This document shows, piece by piece, positions 9,127 to 17,163 of a stretch of DNA of 64,000 nucleotides; position 1 is the stretch's first letter; the number at the start of each line of letters is the position of its first letter. A model generated the notes under the pieces. That model worked only from the letters and a program-made list of their open reading frames with translations. It made no database searches and was not told the DNA's origin. Location: positions 491,799 to 555,798 of the forward strand of contig NZ_ML775959.1 in NCBI RefSeq assembly GCF_009769385.1. Direction: 5' to 3'. This DNA comes from Saccharothrix deserti. GTDB lineage: Bacteria > Actinomycetota > Actinomycetes > Mycobacteriales > Pseudonocardiaceae. The translations under genes and the position numbers were made by a program.

Positions 9127-9744
9127 ATGCTCAAACTGAATTCCATGTCACGGAGGCTGTTCGGCGGACTCGCGGTAGGAGCCGCCATCGCGGGCACTGT
9201 CGTGTTCGGTGGGGCGGGCGTGGGCCAGGCGGCGACGGCGTCGTTGACGCTCGTGTACAACTGCCCGTTCCCGTTGATCGGCGCGCAGGACATGAGCGTG
9301 AAGATCGTCGCCGAGGACCTGCCGGACTCGGCCGTGGTCGGCCGGCCGATCCCGGCGACGAAGGTGACCGCGACGGCGACCGTGCCCGCCAACGCGACCA
9401 TGGGCTTGTCGCTGGTCGGCGCGAAGACCGTGGAGGGCACGGCGACGTCGCAGACGCGCATCGACAACGCCGGCACGCCGGTGGACGTGGTGGCGAACCT
9501 GACCGTGGTGAAGACGAACGTGCCTTCGTCCGGCACGTTCGACACGGTCGCGAGCGGCGGCACGCCGCCCGTCACGCTGGCGAACCCGGGCAGGACGACC
9601 ATCACGGTCGGCAACTTCACCACCACGCTCACCCCGCGTCGCGCCGACGGCTCGACCACCGGCCTGGGCACGTTCACGGTCAATTGCACGCTCAAGCCGG
9701 GGCAGGTGACCAAGCTCTACGAGTTCACCGTCGCCGCGGCGTAG
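9127..9744 (+). CDS. secreted protein, DUF6801-like
   Basis: A 205-residue exported protein. The N-terminus (residues 1-38) is a Sec signal peptide with a basic start, a hydrophobic core and cleavage after GQAATA. The mature part begins LVYNCPFPLIGAQDMSVKI and has an internal pair of Cys (one in YNCPF, one in FTVNCTL), probably a disulfide. The rest is Thr/Val-rich, beta-sandwich-like sequence. This pattern resembles the actinobacterial DUF6801 family of unknown function, but I recall the family only from its Cys-Pro-Phe-Pro opening. An AGGAGA lies at 9112-9117. It is monocistronic: it is followed at once by a 20-bp terminator. Confidence 0.78.
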   Translation: MLKLNSMSRRLFGGLAVGAAIAGTVVFGGAGVGQAATASLTLVYNCPFPLIGAQDMSVKIVAEDLPDSAVVGRPIPATKVTATATVPANATMGLSLVGAKTVEGTATSQTRIDNAGTPVDVVANLTVVKTNVPSSGTFDTVASGGTPPVTLANPGRTTITVGNFTTTLTPRRADGSTTGLGTFTVNCTLKPGQVTKLYEFTVAAA

Positions 9745-9771
9745 CCGCGACGGCAATTCGCCACACCGATT

Positions 9772-9816
9772 CCGCGCCGAGGCGGGCCGTTTCCCGAACG
9801 GCCCGCCTCGGCGCGG
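9772..9816. terminator. strong intrinsic terminator hairpin
   Basis: A perfect 20-bp stem (9772-9791 and 9797-9816) with a 5-nt loop, 27 bases after the stop of the secreted-protein gene. There is no T-run, which is common in high-GC actinomycetes. Confidence 0.85.
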
Positions 9817-10060
9817 GTATACCCGGGTCTCGGTCGGGTCCGGGCGGCCGGGAGTGCGCGATCACCACGTCGCCGTGTGTGGAGCGGGCAGTCGAATGCC
9901 CGGTCGAATGGGGCGATCGAACCGATCGAATGCCGGGAATTTCCGCCGGGGATGTCCGTCTCATTCGGTCGGCGCCGGCGCGGGCGTTGACCTGCGACCC
10001 ATTGGGCTGCGATAGTTCCGGCATACCGCCGCCACATCATGGGATGTTCCGCGCCCCTCC

Positions 10061-10078
10061 AGTCGAAGCGCTTCGACT
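10061..10078. promoter_or_regulatory. 18-bp palindrome, candidate LacI-family operator upstream of endoglucanase
   Basis: AGTCGAAGCGCTTCGACT is a perfect palindrome with a central CG step, the geometry of LacI/CebR-type operators. It lies 47 bases before the GH12 start. It differs from the CebR box at 14428, so another repressor may bind. Confidence 0.55.
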
Positions 10079-10124
10079 CCAAGGGCGCGGCGACTTTGGG
10101 CAACGTCGCCCGGGAAGAAGTGTC

Positions 10125-10811
10125 ATGAACAGGATGCGTTCGGCCGCGATCGCGGTCGCGTTGGTGGGATTGCTCCTCGGCACCGGCGGGGTCGCGCAGG
10201 CCGCGACCTGGTCGTCCACTGACAAGTGGGGCACGTGGTCCAACGGTGGGTACACCGTGCGCAACAACGTCTGGGGATCCGGTGTCGGTCCGCAGTCGAT
10301 CTGGGCGAACTCCTACAGCAACTGGGGTGTGTGGGCCAATCACCCGAACACCGGCGGCGTCAAGTCCTACCCCCACTCGGCGAAGATGGTCAACCGCACG
10401 CTCGGTTCGCTGGGCAGGCTCTCCAGTTCGTTCAACGTGTCCCGGCCCGGTAGCGGCGCGTACGCGACGGCCTACGACATCTGGGCGAACAACCACGCCT
10501 ACGAGATCATGATCTGGGTGAACAAGCAGGGCGCGGTCGGGCCGATCGGCTCCAGGGAGGCCACGGCGACCGTCGGCGGCCACACGTGGGACGTGTACCG
10601 GGGCTCGAACGGCTCCAACGCCGTGTTCTCGTTCGTGCGCACGAGCAACACCAATGCCGGCACGGTCGACGTGCTGGCGGTGCTGAAGTGGATCCAGGCA
10701 CGCGGGTGGTACGGCGACGTCACGGTCGGCGACGTGCAGTTCGGGTTCGAGATCACCTCCGCGTCGGGTGGCATGGACTTCGTCTCCAACAGCTTCTCGA
10801 TCACCACGTGA
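10125..10811 (+). CDS. secreted GH12 endo-beta-1,4-glucanase
   Basis: A 228-residue exported glycoside hydrolase. Residues 1-26 are a signal peptide ending GVAQA. The mature protein is a GH12 jelly roll: the nucleophile Glu127 lies in YEIMIWVN and the acid/base Glu209 in FGFEITS. Length is typical of single-domain GH12 enzymes, which cut cellulose, mixed-linkage glucan or xyloglucan with retention of configuration. No binding module is attached. The ATG at 10125 starts the signal peptide. A perfect palindrome upstream suggests sugar-responsive repression. It is followed by a hairpin at 10937. Confidence 0.93.
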   Translation: MNRMRSAAIAVALVGLLLGTGGVAQAATWSSTDKWGTWSNGGYTVRNNVWGSGVGPQSIWANSYSNWGVWANHPNTGGVKSYPHSAKMVNRTLGSLGRLSSSFNVSRPGSGAYATAYDIWANNHAYEIMIWVNKQGAVGPIGSREATATVGGHTWDVYRGSNGSNAVFSFVRTSNTNAGTVDVLAVLKWIQARGWYGDVTVGDVQFGFEITSASGGMDFVSNSFSITT

Positions 10812-10936
10812 CGGCACGGATCACCGTCGTCGCCACCGCCCGCAAGTACCTCGCGGGCTCGGACGGCCGGAACCCGGTCGGCTGAGCTCTCGGGTCGCGC
10901 GGTAGGACGACGGCCGTGTCATCGGCCGGCTGGTCC

Positions 10937-10969
10937 GACCCCACGTGCCGTTGTCCGGCACGTGGGGTC
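10937..10969. terminator. bidirectional hairpin terminator
   Basis: A perfect 13-bp stem (10937-10949 / 10957-10969) with a 7-nt loop between the convergent GH12 and AhpD-like genes. Its apical 17 bases (10945-10961) recur inverted at 24313-24329. Confidence 0.75.
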
Positions 10970-10987
10970 TCGTCGTTCGAGGGTGGG

Positions 10988-11521
10988 TCAGGCGAAGGCG
11001 GCGAGTTGCTCGTCGACGGGCGCCCCGGTCATGCGGTTGGCCAGGGTGGACAGGGTGTAGGTGCCGATGCCCATGACGACCTCCAGCGCGTTTTGTGGCG
11101 TGTAGCCGTGCGCGGTGAAGGAGTCCAGTGCTTCGCTGTCGACCGCGCCCGCGGTGGCGAGCACTTCGAGGGTGAACAGCCGGACCGCTTCCAGTCGGTC
11201 CTCGTGCAGTGGCAGCTGTTCACGCAGCGCCGTGATCAGCTCCGGCTCGGCGCCGAGCGCGGTCAGCTTGGCGGTGTGCATCGCCACGCACACGTGGCAG
11301 CCGTTGCGCGTCGCCATGGTCATGATGACGACTTCGCGGGCCACGGGGTCGAGCGTGGTCTGCTCGAACATGGCGCTGAGTTTCAGGAATCCCTCCAGCA
11401 GGTGGGGTGAGGAGGCGAGCCGTGCGACGCCCGCGGGCAGGTACCCGAGCTTGGCGACGGTGGCCTGCATGGACCGGCGGGCGGCGGCGGGTGCGGACTC
11501 GGGGGTGTGCTCGATGAACAT
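10988..11521 (-). CDS. AhpD/carboxymuconolactone decarboxylase-family protein
   Basis: A 177-residue all-helical protein. The AhpD redox motif is RNGCHVCVAMHTAKL (CxxC plus His), which in this family reduces peroxides or acts in organic-radical and sulfenate chemistry. The start ATG 11521 follows GAGAGGA; longer in-frame readings would run across the divergent regulator's promoter. It is transcribed away from a MarR gene 82 bases off, with a long inverted repeat between them, so it is probably the MarR protein's target and induced by oxidants or electrophiles. Confidence 0.85.
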   Translation of the reverse strand: MFIEHTPESAPAAARRSMQATVAKLGYLPAGVARLASSPHLLEGFLKLSAMFEQTTLDPVAREVVIMTMATRNGCHVCVAMHTAKLTALGAEPELITALREQLPLHEDRLEAVRLFTLEVLATAGAVDSEALDSFTAHGYTPQNALEVVMGIGTYTLSTLANRMTGAPVDEQLAAFA

Positions 11522-11540
11522 GCGGTCCTCTCGCGGGGTA

Positions 11541-11586
11541 AACTCGACAACGTGGTTGACCAAACCGTAAACCAGGTTGTCGAGTT
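11541..11586. promoter_or_regulatory. inverted-repeat operator between ahpD-like and marR-like genes
   Basis: AACTCGACAAC (11541-11551) is repeated inverted as GTTGTCGAGTT (11576-11586). Smaller GGTT/AACC repeats lie inside, in the divergent promoter gap. This is typical of MarR autoregulatory sites. Confidence 0.6.
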
Positions 11587-11603
11587 CGGCAATGGCTTCG
11601 GCA

Positions 11604-12071
11604 ATGGCTGAGGACACGTCCGGCTTCGAGCTGCCGTTGCTGCTGTTCGCGGGTTTCCGCACGATCATCGACCGCCTGCACGCCGAGCTGGCCCGCCAGG
11701 GACATCCCGACGTGCGGCCCGCTTACGGCTTCGCGATGCAGGCCATCGGCAGGGGCGGGGCCACCGCCAGCGAGGTGGGCCGGCGGCTGGGCGTGTCCAA
11801 ACAGGCGGCGGGCAAGACGGTGGACCGGCTGGAGGTCCTGGGTTACGTCGAGCGAGTCGACGACCCGGCCGACGCCAGGCGCAAGCTGGTCCGCCTCACC
11901 TCCCACGGGATCGACGCCCTCGACCGCTCGGCGGCGATCTTCGAGGAACTGCGGGCGGAATGGGCGAAGGCGCTCGGCGTGGAGCGACTGCGCGCACTCG
12001 AAGTCGACCTGCGCACCGTGGTCCCGCCCGGCCTCTTCCGGCTCGACGTGGCCGGCTGGTTCGGCTCCTGA
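11604..12071 (+). CDS. MarR-family transcriptional regulator
   Basis: A 155-residue winged-helix protein from ATG 11604 (an alternative ATG is at 11592). The HTH is GGATASEVGRRLGVSKQAAGKTVDRL and the wing is YVERVDDPADARRKLVRLT, where the DxRRK/R motif is characteristic of MarR. The later start was chosen so that the inverted repeat at 11576-11586 stays outside the coding region. It is divergent from the AhpD-like gene, so it is likely its repressor. The ligand is unknown. Confidence 0.85.
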   Translation: MAEDTSGFELPLLLFAGFRTIIDRLHAELARQGHPDVRPAYGFAMQAIGRGGATASEVGRRLGVSKQAAGKTVDRLEVLGYVERVDDPADARRKLVRLTSHGIDALDRSAAIFEELRAEWAKALGVERLRALEVDLRTVVPPGLFRLDVAGWFGS

Positions 12072-12117
12072 CCGGTAGGCCGGCTTCGATCGCGGCGCGC
12101 GTGCAAGAGACCGTCAG

Positions 12118-12219
12118 CGGCTGGCGACGGCGGCCGGCGGCCGGCGATGACGGCCGGCGCTTGGCGATGGTGGCCGGTGGTTGGCGATCGCGGCTGGTGG
12201 CTGGTGATGGCGGGTGGTG
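12118..12219. repeat. degenerate GGCTGGCGATGG-like low-complexity repeat
   Basis: About 100 bases built from variants of GGCGATGGTGGCCGGTGG after the MarR gene. The copies are too diverged to define a unit, and no coding function is seen. Confidence 0.5.
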
Positions 12220-12254
12220 GTCCGCGCGCGTTGGTTGGGACGACGCGCGCGGAC
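12220..12254. terminator. hairpin terminator between convergent genes
   Basis: A 12-bp perfect stem (12220-12231 / 12243-12254), 8 bases past the stop of the leftward glycosidase gene. Confidence 0.7.
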
Positions 12255-12261
12255 CGGGCTG

Positions 12262-14400
12262 TCATCGAGTGGTGCAGAGGGTGCCGTTCAGCCTGTAGGT
12301 CGTCGGCCGGACGTTGGGGCCCTGGTAGGCGCCGACGAAACCGGCCGTGGTCGTGGTGCCGGGGGTGAGGCGGGTCGTGCTCGACACGCGCACCTCGGTG
12401 CCGGTCTGGGTCCACGTGGCGTTCCAGCCGCTGGAGACCTGCTGCCACGTGGTCGGCCACGTGTAGCTCAGCGTCCAGCCGTCGAGGGTTTCGGCGCCGG
12501 TGTTGGCGATCTCGATGTCGGCGACGTAACCGCTGCCCCAGTTGGTGGTCTCGCGGAACGTGACGGCGCAGGTGGACGTGGCGGGTGTGCCCGTGGTGAA
12601 CGTCAGCGGCGGGGAGGACCAGGAGACGCGGCCGGCGTTGTCGCGGGCCACCAGGTTCACCGTGTAGCGCGTGCCGGGCGTGAGGTTGGCCGCGGTGAAC
12701 GAGGTGCCGGTCGTCTCGCCCCACTGCTCGTCGCCGACGCCCGCGTGCCGGTGGACCTCGTACTTCACGCCCGCGGGCGGTGCGGGCCACGTGAGGGTGG
12801 CGGTGGTGTCGGTGACGGCGCCGGCGGCGGGGCGTGGCGGCGCCGCGGGACCGGCGGTGGAGCCGGCCGGGCGCAGCAGGAGGGTGGTGATCGAGTACGG
12901 CGGGAGCGTGGCGGCCGACGGGGGTCCGGACGTCGTGTGGTTGGTCGCGGTCCTCATTGTTTCAACCGACGTTTCACCTCCTGATATAACAGCGTTTCCG
13001 GAGGTCGTCGGACCATGATCACCCGATCGTGTGTCCAGGCCCGGTGCGGGGAGGTCGGTGATGCCCGTGTCGCCGTTGGCGAACGTCAGCACCTGCGCGT
13101 CGGCGGCCGGCACGTAGCCCGCGTAACGCAGCGACACGGTCTTGGCCGCGTCGGGGGCCTGGTTCACCAGCATCACCGCCAGGCCGCCGTCGGCACGGCG
13201 GGCGGCGTGGGCGCGGACCAGCGGATCGGTGGCCGAAGCCGCCACGAACTGGTCGCCGGGGCGGGCGAAGCGGGAGACCATCGAGATCGCGTGGTACGGC
13301 GCGAACGGCGTGTTGAGCGCGGGCTGGCACGTCGTGCCGTCCGGGGTGCAGGTCGCGCTGGACAGCAGGCCGTAGTCGTCGTAGTCGGTGTGACCGGCCA
13401 CTGTGGACACCCGGCCGATTCCGTTGTGGACGTTCCACCAGTCCACGGTGAACACGCCGTTCGCCATGAGCGTCGCGTACGCGTCGGCGGCGAACAGCGC
13501 GCCGGGCTGGGTGTTGCGACCGAACGACGTGTTGATCTCCGTCATGGCGATGCCGAGCTCCTTGCCCGCGAGACGGCGGGACTGCTCGCGCACGAGGCGG
13601 ACCGCGTCGGCGATCCGGTCGGTCTTGGTCAGCACCTGCGCGGCCGTGTCCCCGCTCGGGTACCAGTGCAGGATCGCGAAGTCCACGACCGGCCCGGCGA
13701 CGGACAGCACGGCCTGGTTCCACGGCCCGGCGTCGCCCGAAGCGGTGATGCCGTCGGGCCACTCGCCCGGGGTGGTGAGCACCGCGCCGACCTTGATGGT
13801 CGGGTCCACGGCCTTCATCGCGAGCGCGTAGTCCCTGACCAGGGTCGCGTAGCCGGTGGGGCTCTTGTCCGGGTGGTCGTCGGCTTCCCAGCCGGAGCCG
13901 TAGTGGCCGTTGCCGTACAGCTCGTTGCCGATCTCCCAGTACTTGACGCCGTAGCCCTTCTCCACGTTGGCGTAGCGCACCCACTCGGCGGCCTCGGCGG
14001 GCGTGCCCGTGCCGTAGTTCGCGGTGACGACGGCCTGCGCGCCCGCCCGCCGCACACCGGCCATGAAGTGGTCGAAGTCCGTGTTCGGCGCGACGTAGCC
14101 GCCGGGCGCGGTGTGGTCGCGCCAGTGGTAGATGTCGGAGTAGGAGCCGCCGGGGTAGCGCATGGCGCGCACCCCGGCGTCCTTCATCAGGTCGGCGACG
14201 GCGTCCGTGCCGAGTTGGGCGTCCCAGATGGCGTGGTTGACGCCGATCGCGGCCTCGTCGACGGTCTCCAGTCCCGCCTGCGCGTTGACGGTGACCGTGA
14301 CGGCGGGGTCGGCCTGCGCGGAAGGGACGGTGAGCGGGACGGCGATCAGTCCGGCGAGCAGTGCGGAGAGCGCGGGTAACACGGCAGGGCGCGGTCTCAT
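12262..14400 (-). CDS. secreted clan GH-A glycosidase (arabinofuranosidase-like) with FN3 and CBM2
   Basis: A 712-residue exported enzyme. Residues 1-30 are a signal peptide (cleavage near SAQA). The catalytic TIM barrel covers about 35-510: the acid/base Glu160 lies in YWEIGNELYG and the likely nucleophile Glu288 in MTEINTSFG. Together these resemble GH51/GH39/GH44 enzymes. Next comes a fibronectin III domain (about 520-605), then a CBM2 (about 612-712) with conserved Trp residues and terminal Cys pair. The predicted job is removing side chains from or cutting cellulose-associated hemicellulose. ATG 14400 was preferred over an upstream one because the signal peptide begins there and a CebR-type operator lies at 14428. 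Codons near 12955-13022 are atypical. Confidence 0.85.
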   Translation of the reverse strand: MRPRPAVLPALSALLAGLIAVPLTVPSAQADPAVTVTVNAQAGLETVDEAAIGVNHAIWDAQLGTDAVADLMKDAGVRAMRYPGGSYSDIYHWRDHTAPGGYVAPNTDFDHFMAGVRRAGAQAVVTANYGTGTPAEAAEWVRYANVEKGYGVKYWEIGNELYGNGHYGSGWEADDHPDKSPTGYATLVRDYALAMKAVDPTIKVGAVLTTPGEWPDGITASGDAGPWNQAVLSVAGPVVDFAILHWYPSGDTAAQVLTKTDRIADAVRLVREQSRRLAGKELGIAMTEINTSFGRNTQPGALFAADAYATLMANGVFTVDWWNVHNGIGRVSTVAGHTDYDDYGLLSSATCTPDGTTCQPALNTPFAPYHAISMVSRFARPGDQFVAASATDPLVRAHAARRADGGLAVMLVNQAPDAAKTVSLRYAGYVPAADAQVLTFANGDTGITDLPAPGLDTRSGDHGPTTSGNAVISGGETSVETMRTATNHTTSGPPSAATLPPYSITTLLLRPAGSTAGPAAPPRPAAGAVTDTTATLTWPAPPAGVKYEVHRHAGVGDEQWGETTGTSFTAANLTPGTRYTVNLVARDNAGRVSWSSPPLTFTTGTPATSTCAVTFRETTNWGSGYVADIEIANTGAETLDGWTLSYTWPTTWQQVSSGWNATWTQTGTEVRVSSTTRLTPGTTTTAGFVGAYQGPNVRPTTYRLNGTLCTTR

Positions 14401-14427
14401 GGCGGTGTCCTCATCGACGATGATGAT

Positions 14428-14441
14428 TGGGAGCGCTCCCA
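14428..14441. promoter_or_regulatory. CebR-type operator
   Basis: TGGGAGCGCTCCCA is an exact match to the palindromic box bound by CebR, the cellobiose-responsive LacI-family repressor of Streptomyces. It sits 28 bases upstream of the glycosidase start. Confidence 0.85.
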
Positions 14442-14612
14442 GATTCGGTGTGGTCGCGATCTTTGTCAATCGGCCCGTCAGCCGTCATGCCGGCCGACCG
14501 CCACCCGCCGTCACCCGGATGAGCGACCCACCGCGCGGAACGCGACCGCCGAACGGACGATTCCCCTGTTAGGCGGTCGTCGCACCCGGTGCGGCAGTGA
14601 GGAGGGTCGACG

Positions 14613-15209
14613 ATGACCAACCAGCTCCGGGCGGGTGTCGGCGACAACCGCCCGAACCACCCCGAGGACGTCGCCCTGGTCCAGCTGTTCCTCAACGGCA
14701 ACCCGAACGCGAAGATCGCGGTGGACGGCCGTTTCGGGCCGGCGACCCGGGCGGCGGTGGAGAAGTTCCAGAAGGCGCAGTTCGGGTTCGGCGACGGCAT
14801 CGTCGACCCCGGTGACATCACGTTCCACCGGCTGCGCGGCAACGGTGAGGTGGAGTTCCGCACGTCCGCGCTGCTGCGCGCATTCGCGGTGCACAAGAGC
14901 GAGAGCACCGAACCGGACAGCGGCACGCTCAGCGACGAGCGCTTCACCGCGGACAGGCAGGGCGCGGTGTTCCGGTGGATCAGCCCGAACGGGGTCGCGC
15001 ACATCTACACCCACCCCGTGCTCGGCACGTGGGAGGTGCGCGGGCTGATCCTGGTCCGCTACCAGGAGTTGGGGGAGGAGAGCAGCGGGCTGGGCCTCCC
15101 GATATCGGGTGAACGCGGTGCGCCGCCGGGCCGCGTGAGCTGGTTCGAGCACGGCCACATCGCGTTCTCCACCGCCGACGGCACCGTCCGCGAAACCATC
15201 CTCCCCTGA
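14613..15209 (+). CDS. peptidoglycan-binding domain protein with LGFP-like C-terminus
   Basis: A 198-residue protein. Residues 1-55 match PG_binding_1 (VDGRFGPATRAAVEKFQKAQ). The C-terminus has LGFP-type sequence (SGLGLPISGERGAPPGRVSW...GHIAFS), found in actinobacterial cell-wall proteins. There is no signal peptide, so export would need another route. The middle includes RFTADRQGAVFRWISP. ATG 14613 follows GAGGAGG at 14599. It stands alone, transcribed divergently from the CBM2 glycosidase across a 212-bp gap. Wall attachment is inferred from the two domains. Confidence 0.78.
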   Translation: MTNQLRAGVGDNRPNHPEDVALVQLFLNGNPNAKIAVDGRFGPATRAAVEKFQKAQFGFGDGIVDPGDITFHRLRGNGEVEFRTSALLRAFAVHKSESTEPDSGTLSDERFTADRQGAVFRWISPNGVAHIYTHPVLGTWEVRGLILVRYQELGEESSGLGLPISGERGAPPGRVSWFEHGHIAFSTADGTVRETILP

Positions 15210-15364
15210 TTGGGCACGTTCGGCCTGGTAGGAGGGCAGCCGTGCCGGTTGGGGCGGCCGGTCGGGCGTGACTGCCGATCGGGTTGGACAGTGCCGCGGA
15301 TGTGCGAAAACTCCGGGGTCGTCGAAGGTGGCCAGTGGGCGGTTCGGCGCAGTAGCGTCGGCTT

Positions 15365-16672
15365 GTGCCGGAACAGGACGAGGTCATCGCCGGGCGTTAC
15401 CGGCTGGTGTCGCTGGTCGGGCGTGGGTCGATGGGGGTCGTCTGGCAGGCGCGTGACGAGCGCCTCGACCGCGTGGTGGCGGTCAAGTTCATCGAAGCGG
15501 CCGTCGACTCCCCGGACGCCGTGGAGCGGATCGTGCGCGAGGGGCGGGTTGCCGCGCGGTTGCGGCACCCGCACGCGATCAGCGTGCACGACGTCGTCGA
15601 GCACGGCGGGAAGCCGTGTCTGGTGTTGGAGTACCTGCCGTCACGCAGCCTGCAGCAGTTGATCGCCGAACGCGGTCCGTTGCCGGAGGCGCTGGTGGCC
15701 GCCATCGGCAGCCAGGTGGCGTCGGCGCTGGCGGCGGCGCACGCCGAGGGCATCGTGCACCGGGACGTCTCCTCGTTCAACGTCCTGCTCGCCGAGGACG
15801 GCACCGCGAAGATCGCGGACTTCGGCATCGCCCGCGCCGTCGGCGAAGGCACGGTGAGCGATCCCCGTGCCATCGTCGGCACACCGGCGTTCCTGGCGCC
15901 GGAGGTGGCGGCGGGGGAGCAGGCGACGTTCGCCTCCGACGTCTTCTCCCTGGGCGCGACGCTGTACGCGGTGCTGGAGGGCAGCCCGCCGTTCGGGACG
16001 GTCGACAACCCCTACGCGTTGCTGCGGCGCGTGTCGAGCGGGGAGATCACGCCACCGCGGTCGACCGGCCCGTTGGCCGAGGTGCTGCTGCGGATCCTGC
16101 GGCGTGACGCGGCGCAGCGACCGACGATGGCCGAGGCCCACGCTCTGCTGGCCGCGGTCGCGCAAGGACGGCCGGTCCCGGACGCGACCCGGGCGTTCGG
16201 TGGCACGAAGCTGCTCCCCGCACCTCGCCGCGTGCGAGGGCGGACGATCGCGATGGCCGCCGGCGCCGTGGCGTTGGTCGCCGGTGGCGTGCTGATCGGC
16301 ACCGCGCTGAAGGACGACGAGCAGGCCAGCGCCCAACCCTCGCCCTCGACGAGCACCACCGCGTCGACGCGCGGCTGCGACGCCCACTTCGAGGTGATCA
16401 ACTCCTGGCCGGGCGGCTACCAGGCCCAGGTGACCGTGCGCAACGCCGGCCGGCGCGAACTCGCCGACTGGACGGTGACCTGGTCACAACCCGCCGGCCA
16501 CAGCATCGGCAACCTGTGGGACGGCACGCTCACCCAGGACGCCACCTCCGTGACCGTCACCAACGCGCACTACAACGCCGTGCTGCCCGCGGAAGGCTCC
16601 ACCACCTTCGGCTTCACCGCCAACGGCTCCCACCCACCGCGACCGGAAGTGACCTGCACGTCCGGCGGGTAG
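15365..16672 (+). CDS. membrane Ser/Thr protein kinase with extracellular CBM2 (putative cellulose-sensing kinase)
   Basis: A 435-residue protein. The kinase domain spans about 11-265: glycine loop VGRGSMGVVW, Lys41 in VAVKF, catalytic loop HRDVSSFNV (132-140) and DFG at 152-154. The Lys normally two residues after the catalytic Asp is Ser136, an atypical feature. One transmembrane helix (about 294-313) follows, then a Ser/Thr linker. A CBM2 covers 338-431, bounded by Cys338 and Cys431, with surface-type Trp348, Trp369, Trp373 and Trp385. Topology places the CBM2 outside the cell. Start is GTG 15365. The proposed role is to sense cellulose and signal inside; neighbouring cellulase genes fit. 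Confidence 0.88.
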   Translation: MPEQDEVIAGRYRLVSLVGRGSMGVVWQARDERLDRVVAVKFIEAAVDSPDAVERIVREGRVAARLRHPHAISVHDVVEHGGKPCLVLEYLPSRSLQQLIAERGPLPEALVAAIGSQVASALAAAHAEGIVHRDVSSFNVLLAEDGTAKIADFGIARAVGEGTVSDPRAIVGTPAFLAPEVAAGEQATFASDVFSLGATLYAVLEGSPPFGTVDNPYALLRRVSSGEITPPRSTGPLAEVLLRILRRDAAQRPTMAEAHALLAAVAQGRPVPDATRAFGGTKLLPAPRRVRGRTIAMAAGAVALVAGGVLIGTALKDDEQASAQPSPSTSTTASTRGCDAHFEVINSWPGGYQAQVTVRNAGRRELADWTVTWSQPAGHSIGNLWDGTLTQDATSVTVTNAHYNAVLPAEGSTTFGFTANGSHPPRPEVTCTSGG

Positions 16673-16723
16673 CGGTCAGTCGACGTGAGGAGGGCCACGT
16701 CGCGCTCCGGCCCGGTGCGGCTG

Positions 16724-17071
16724 TCAGACCTCGGCGACGAGTTCCCCGACCTGGACGCGGAAGTGGAAAGTGGACGTGCGGCCGTTCGCGATCACCACGT
16801 AGGAGCCGTCCGCCAGGCGCAGCACCTGACGGGAGCGGACCGACCACGGGTAGGCCGGGACGTATTCGCGGGCGAGCCGCAACGCCTCGGCCCGAGCCGC
16901 CTCGTGATCGCCGACGGCCTGGGAGTGGGAGAGCTTCCACTCGCGCCCGTCTCCCATGCCGCGGTTCTCCTCGACGACAACCCACCACTGTCCGGTGCCC
17001 ATGTGGTTGGGACGATCGGCATCCGCCCGCGGTTCCGCCGGCCGGGCGCCGTCGGCAGCCGAGGGGTTCAC
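16724..17071 (-). CDS. conserved hypothetical protein
   Basis: A 115-residue reading from GTG 17071; an ATG at 17002 would give 92 residues beginning MGTGQWWVVVEENRGM. The core WWVVVEENRGMGDGREWKL and the ending TFHFRVQVGELVAEV are the sort of well-ordered sequence seen in small actinobacterial hypotheticals, but I do not recognise a family. There is no signal peptide or membrane segment, and no clear ribosome site precedes either start. It is divergent from the YbjN-like gene. Confidence 0.6.
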   Translation of the reverse strand: MNPSAADGARPAEPRADADRPNHMGTGQWWVVVEENRGMGDGREWKLSHSQAVGDHEAARAEALRLAREYVPAYPWSVRSRQVLRLADGSYVVIANGRTSTFHFRVQVGELVAEV

Positions 17072-17163
17072 CCGGCGAAGTGCGGCTCGGGGTGTTTGTT
17101 CTCGCCCTTTCGCCGGCGCCTGGTACTACGGTGGTGATCGGCCGGACGCGGGAGGCGACGACG

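Noticed and set aside
12118..12219. Possible minisatellite or coding repeat after marR
   Set aside because: Units are too degenerate to define a period and no frame looks protein-like; kept only as low-complexity DNA.
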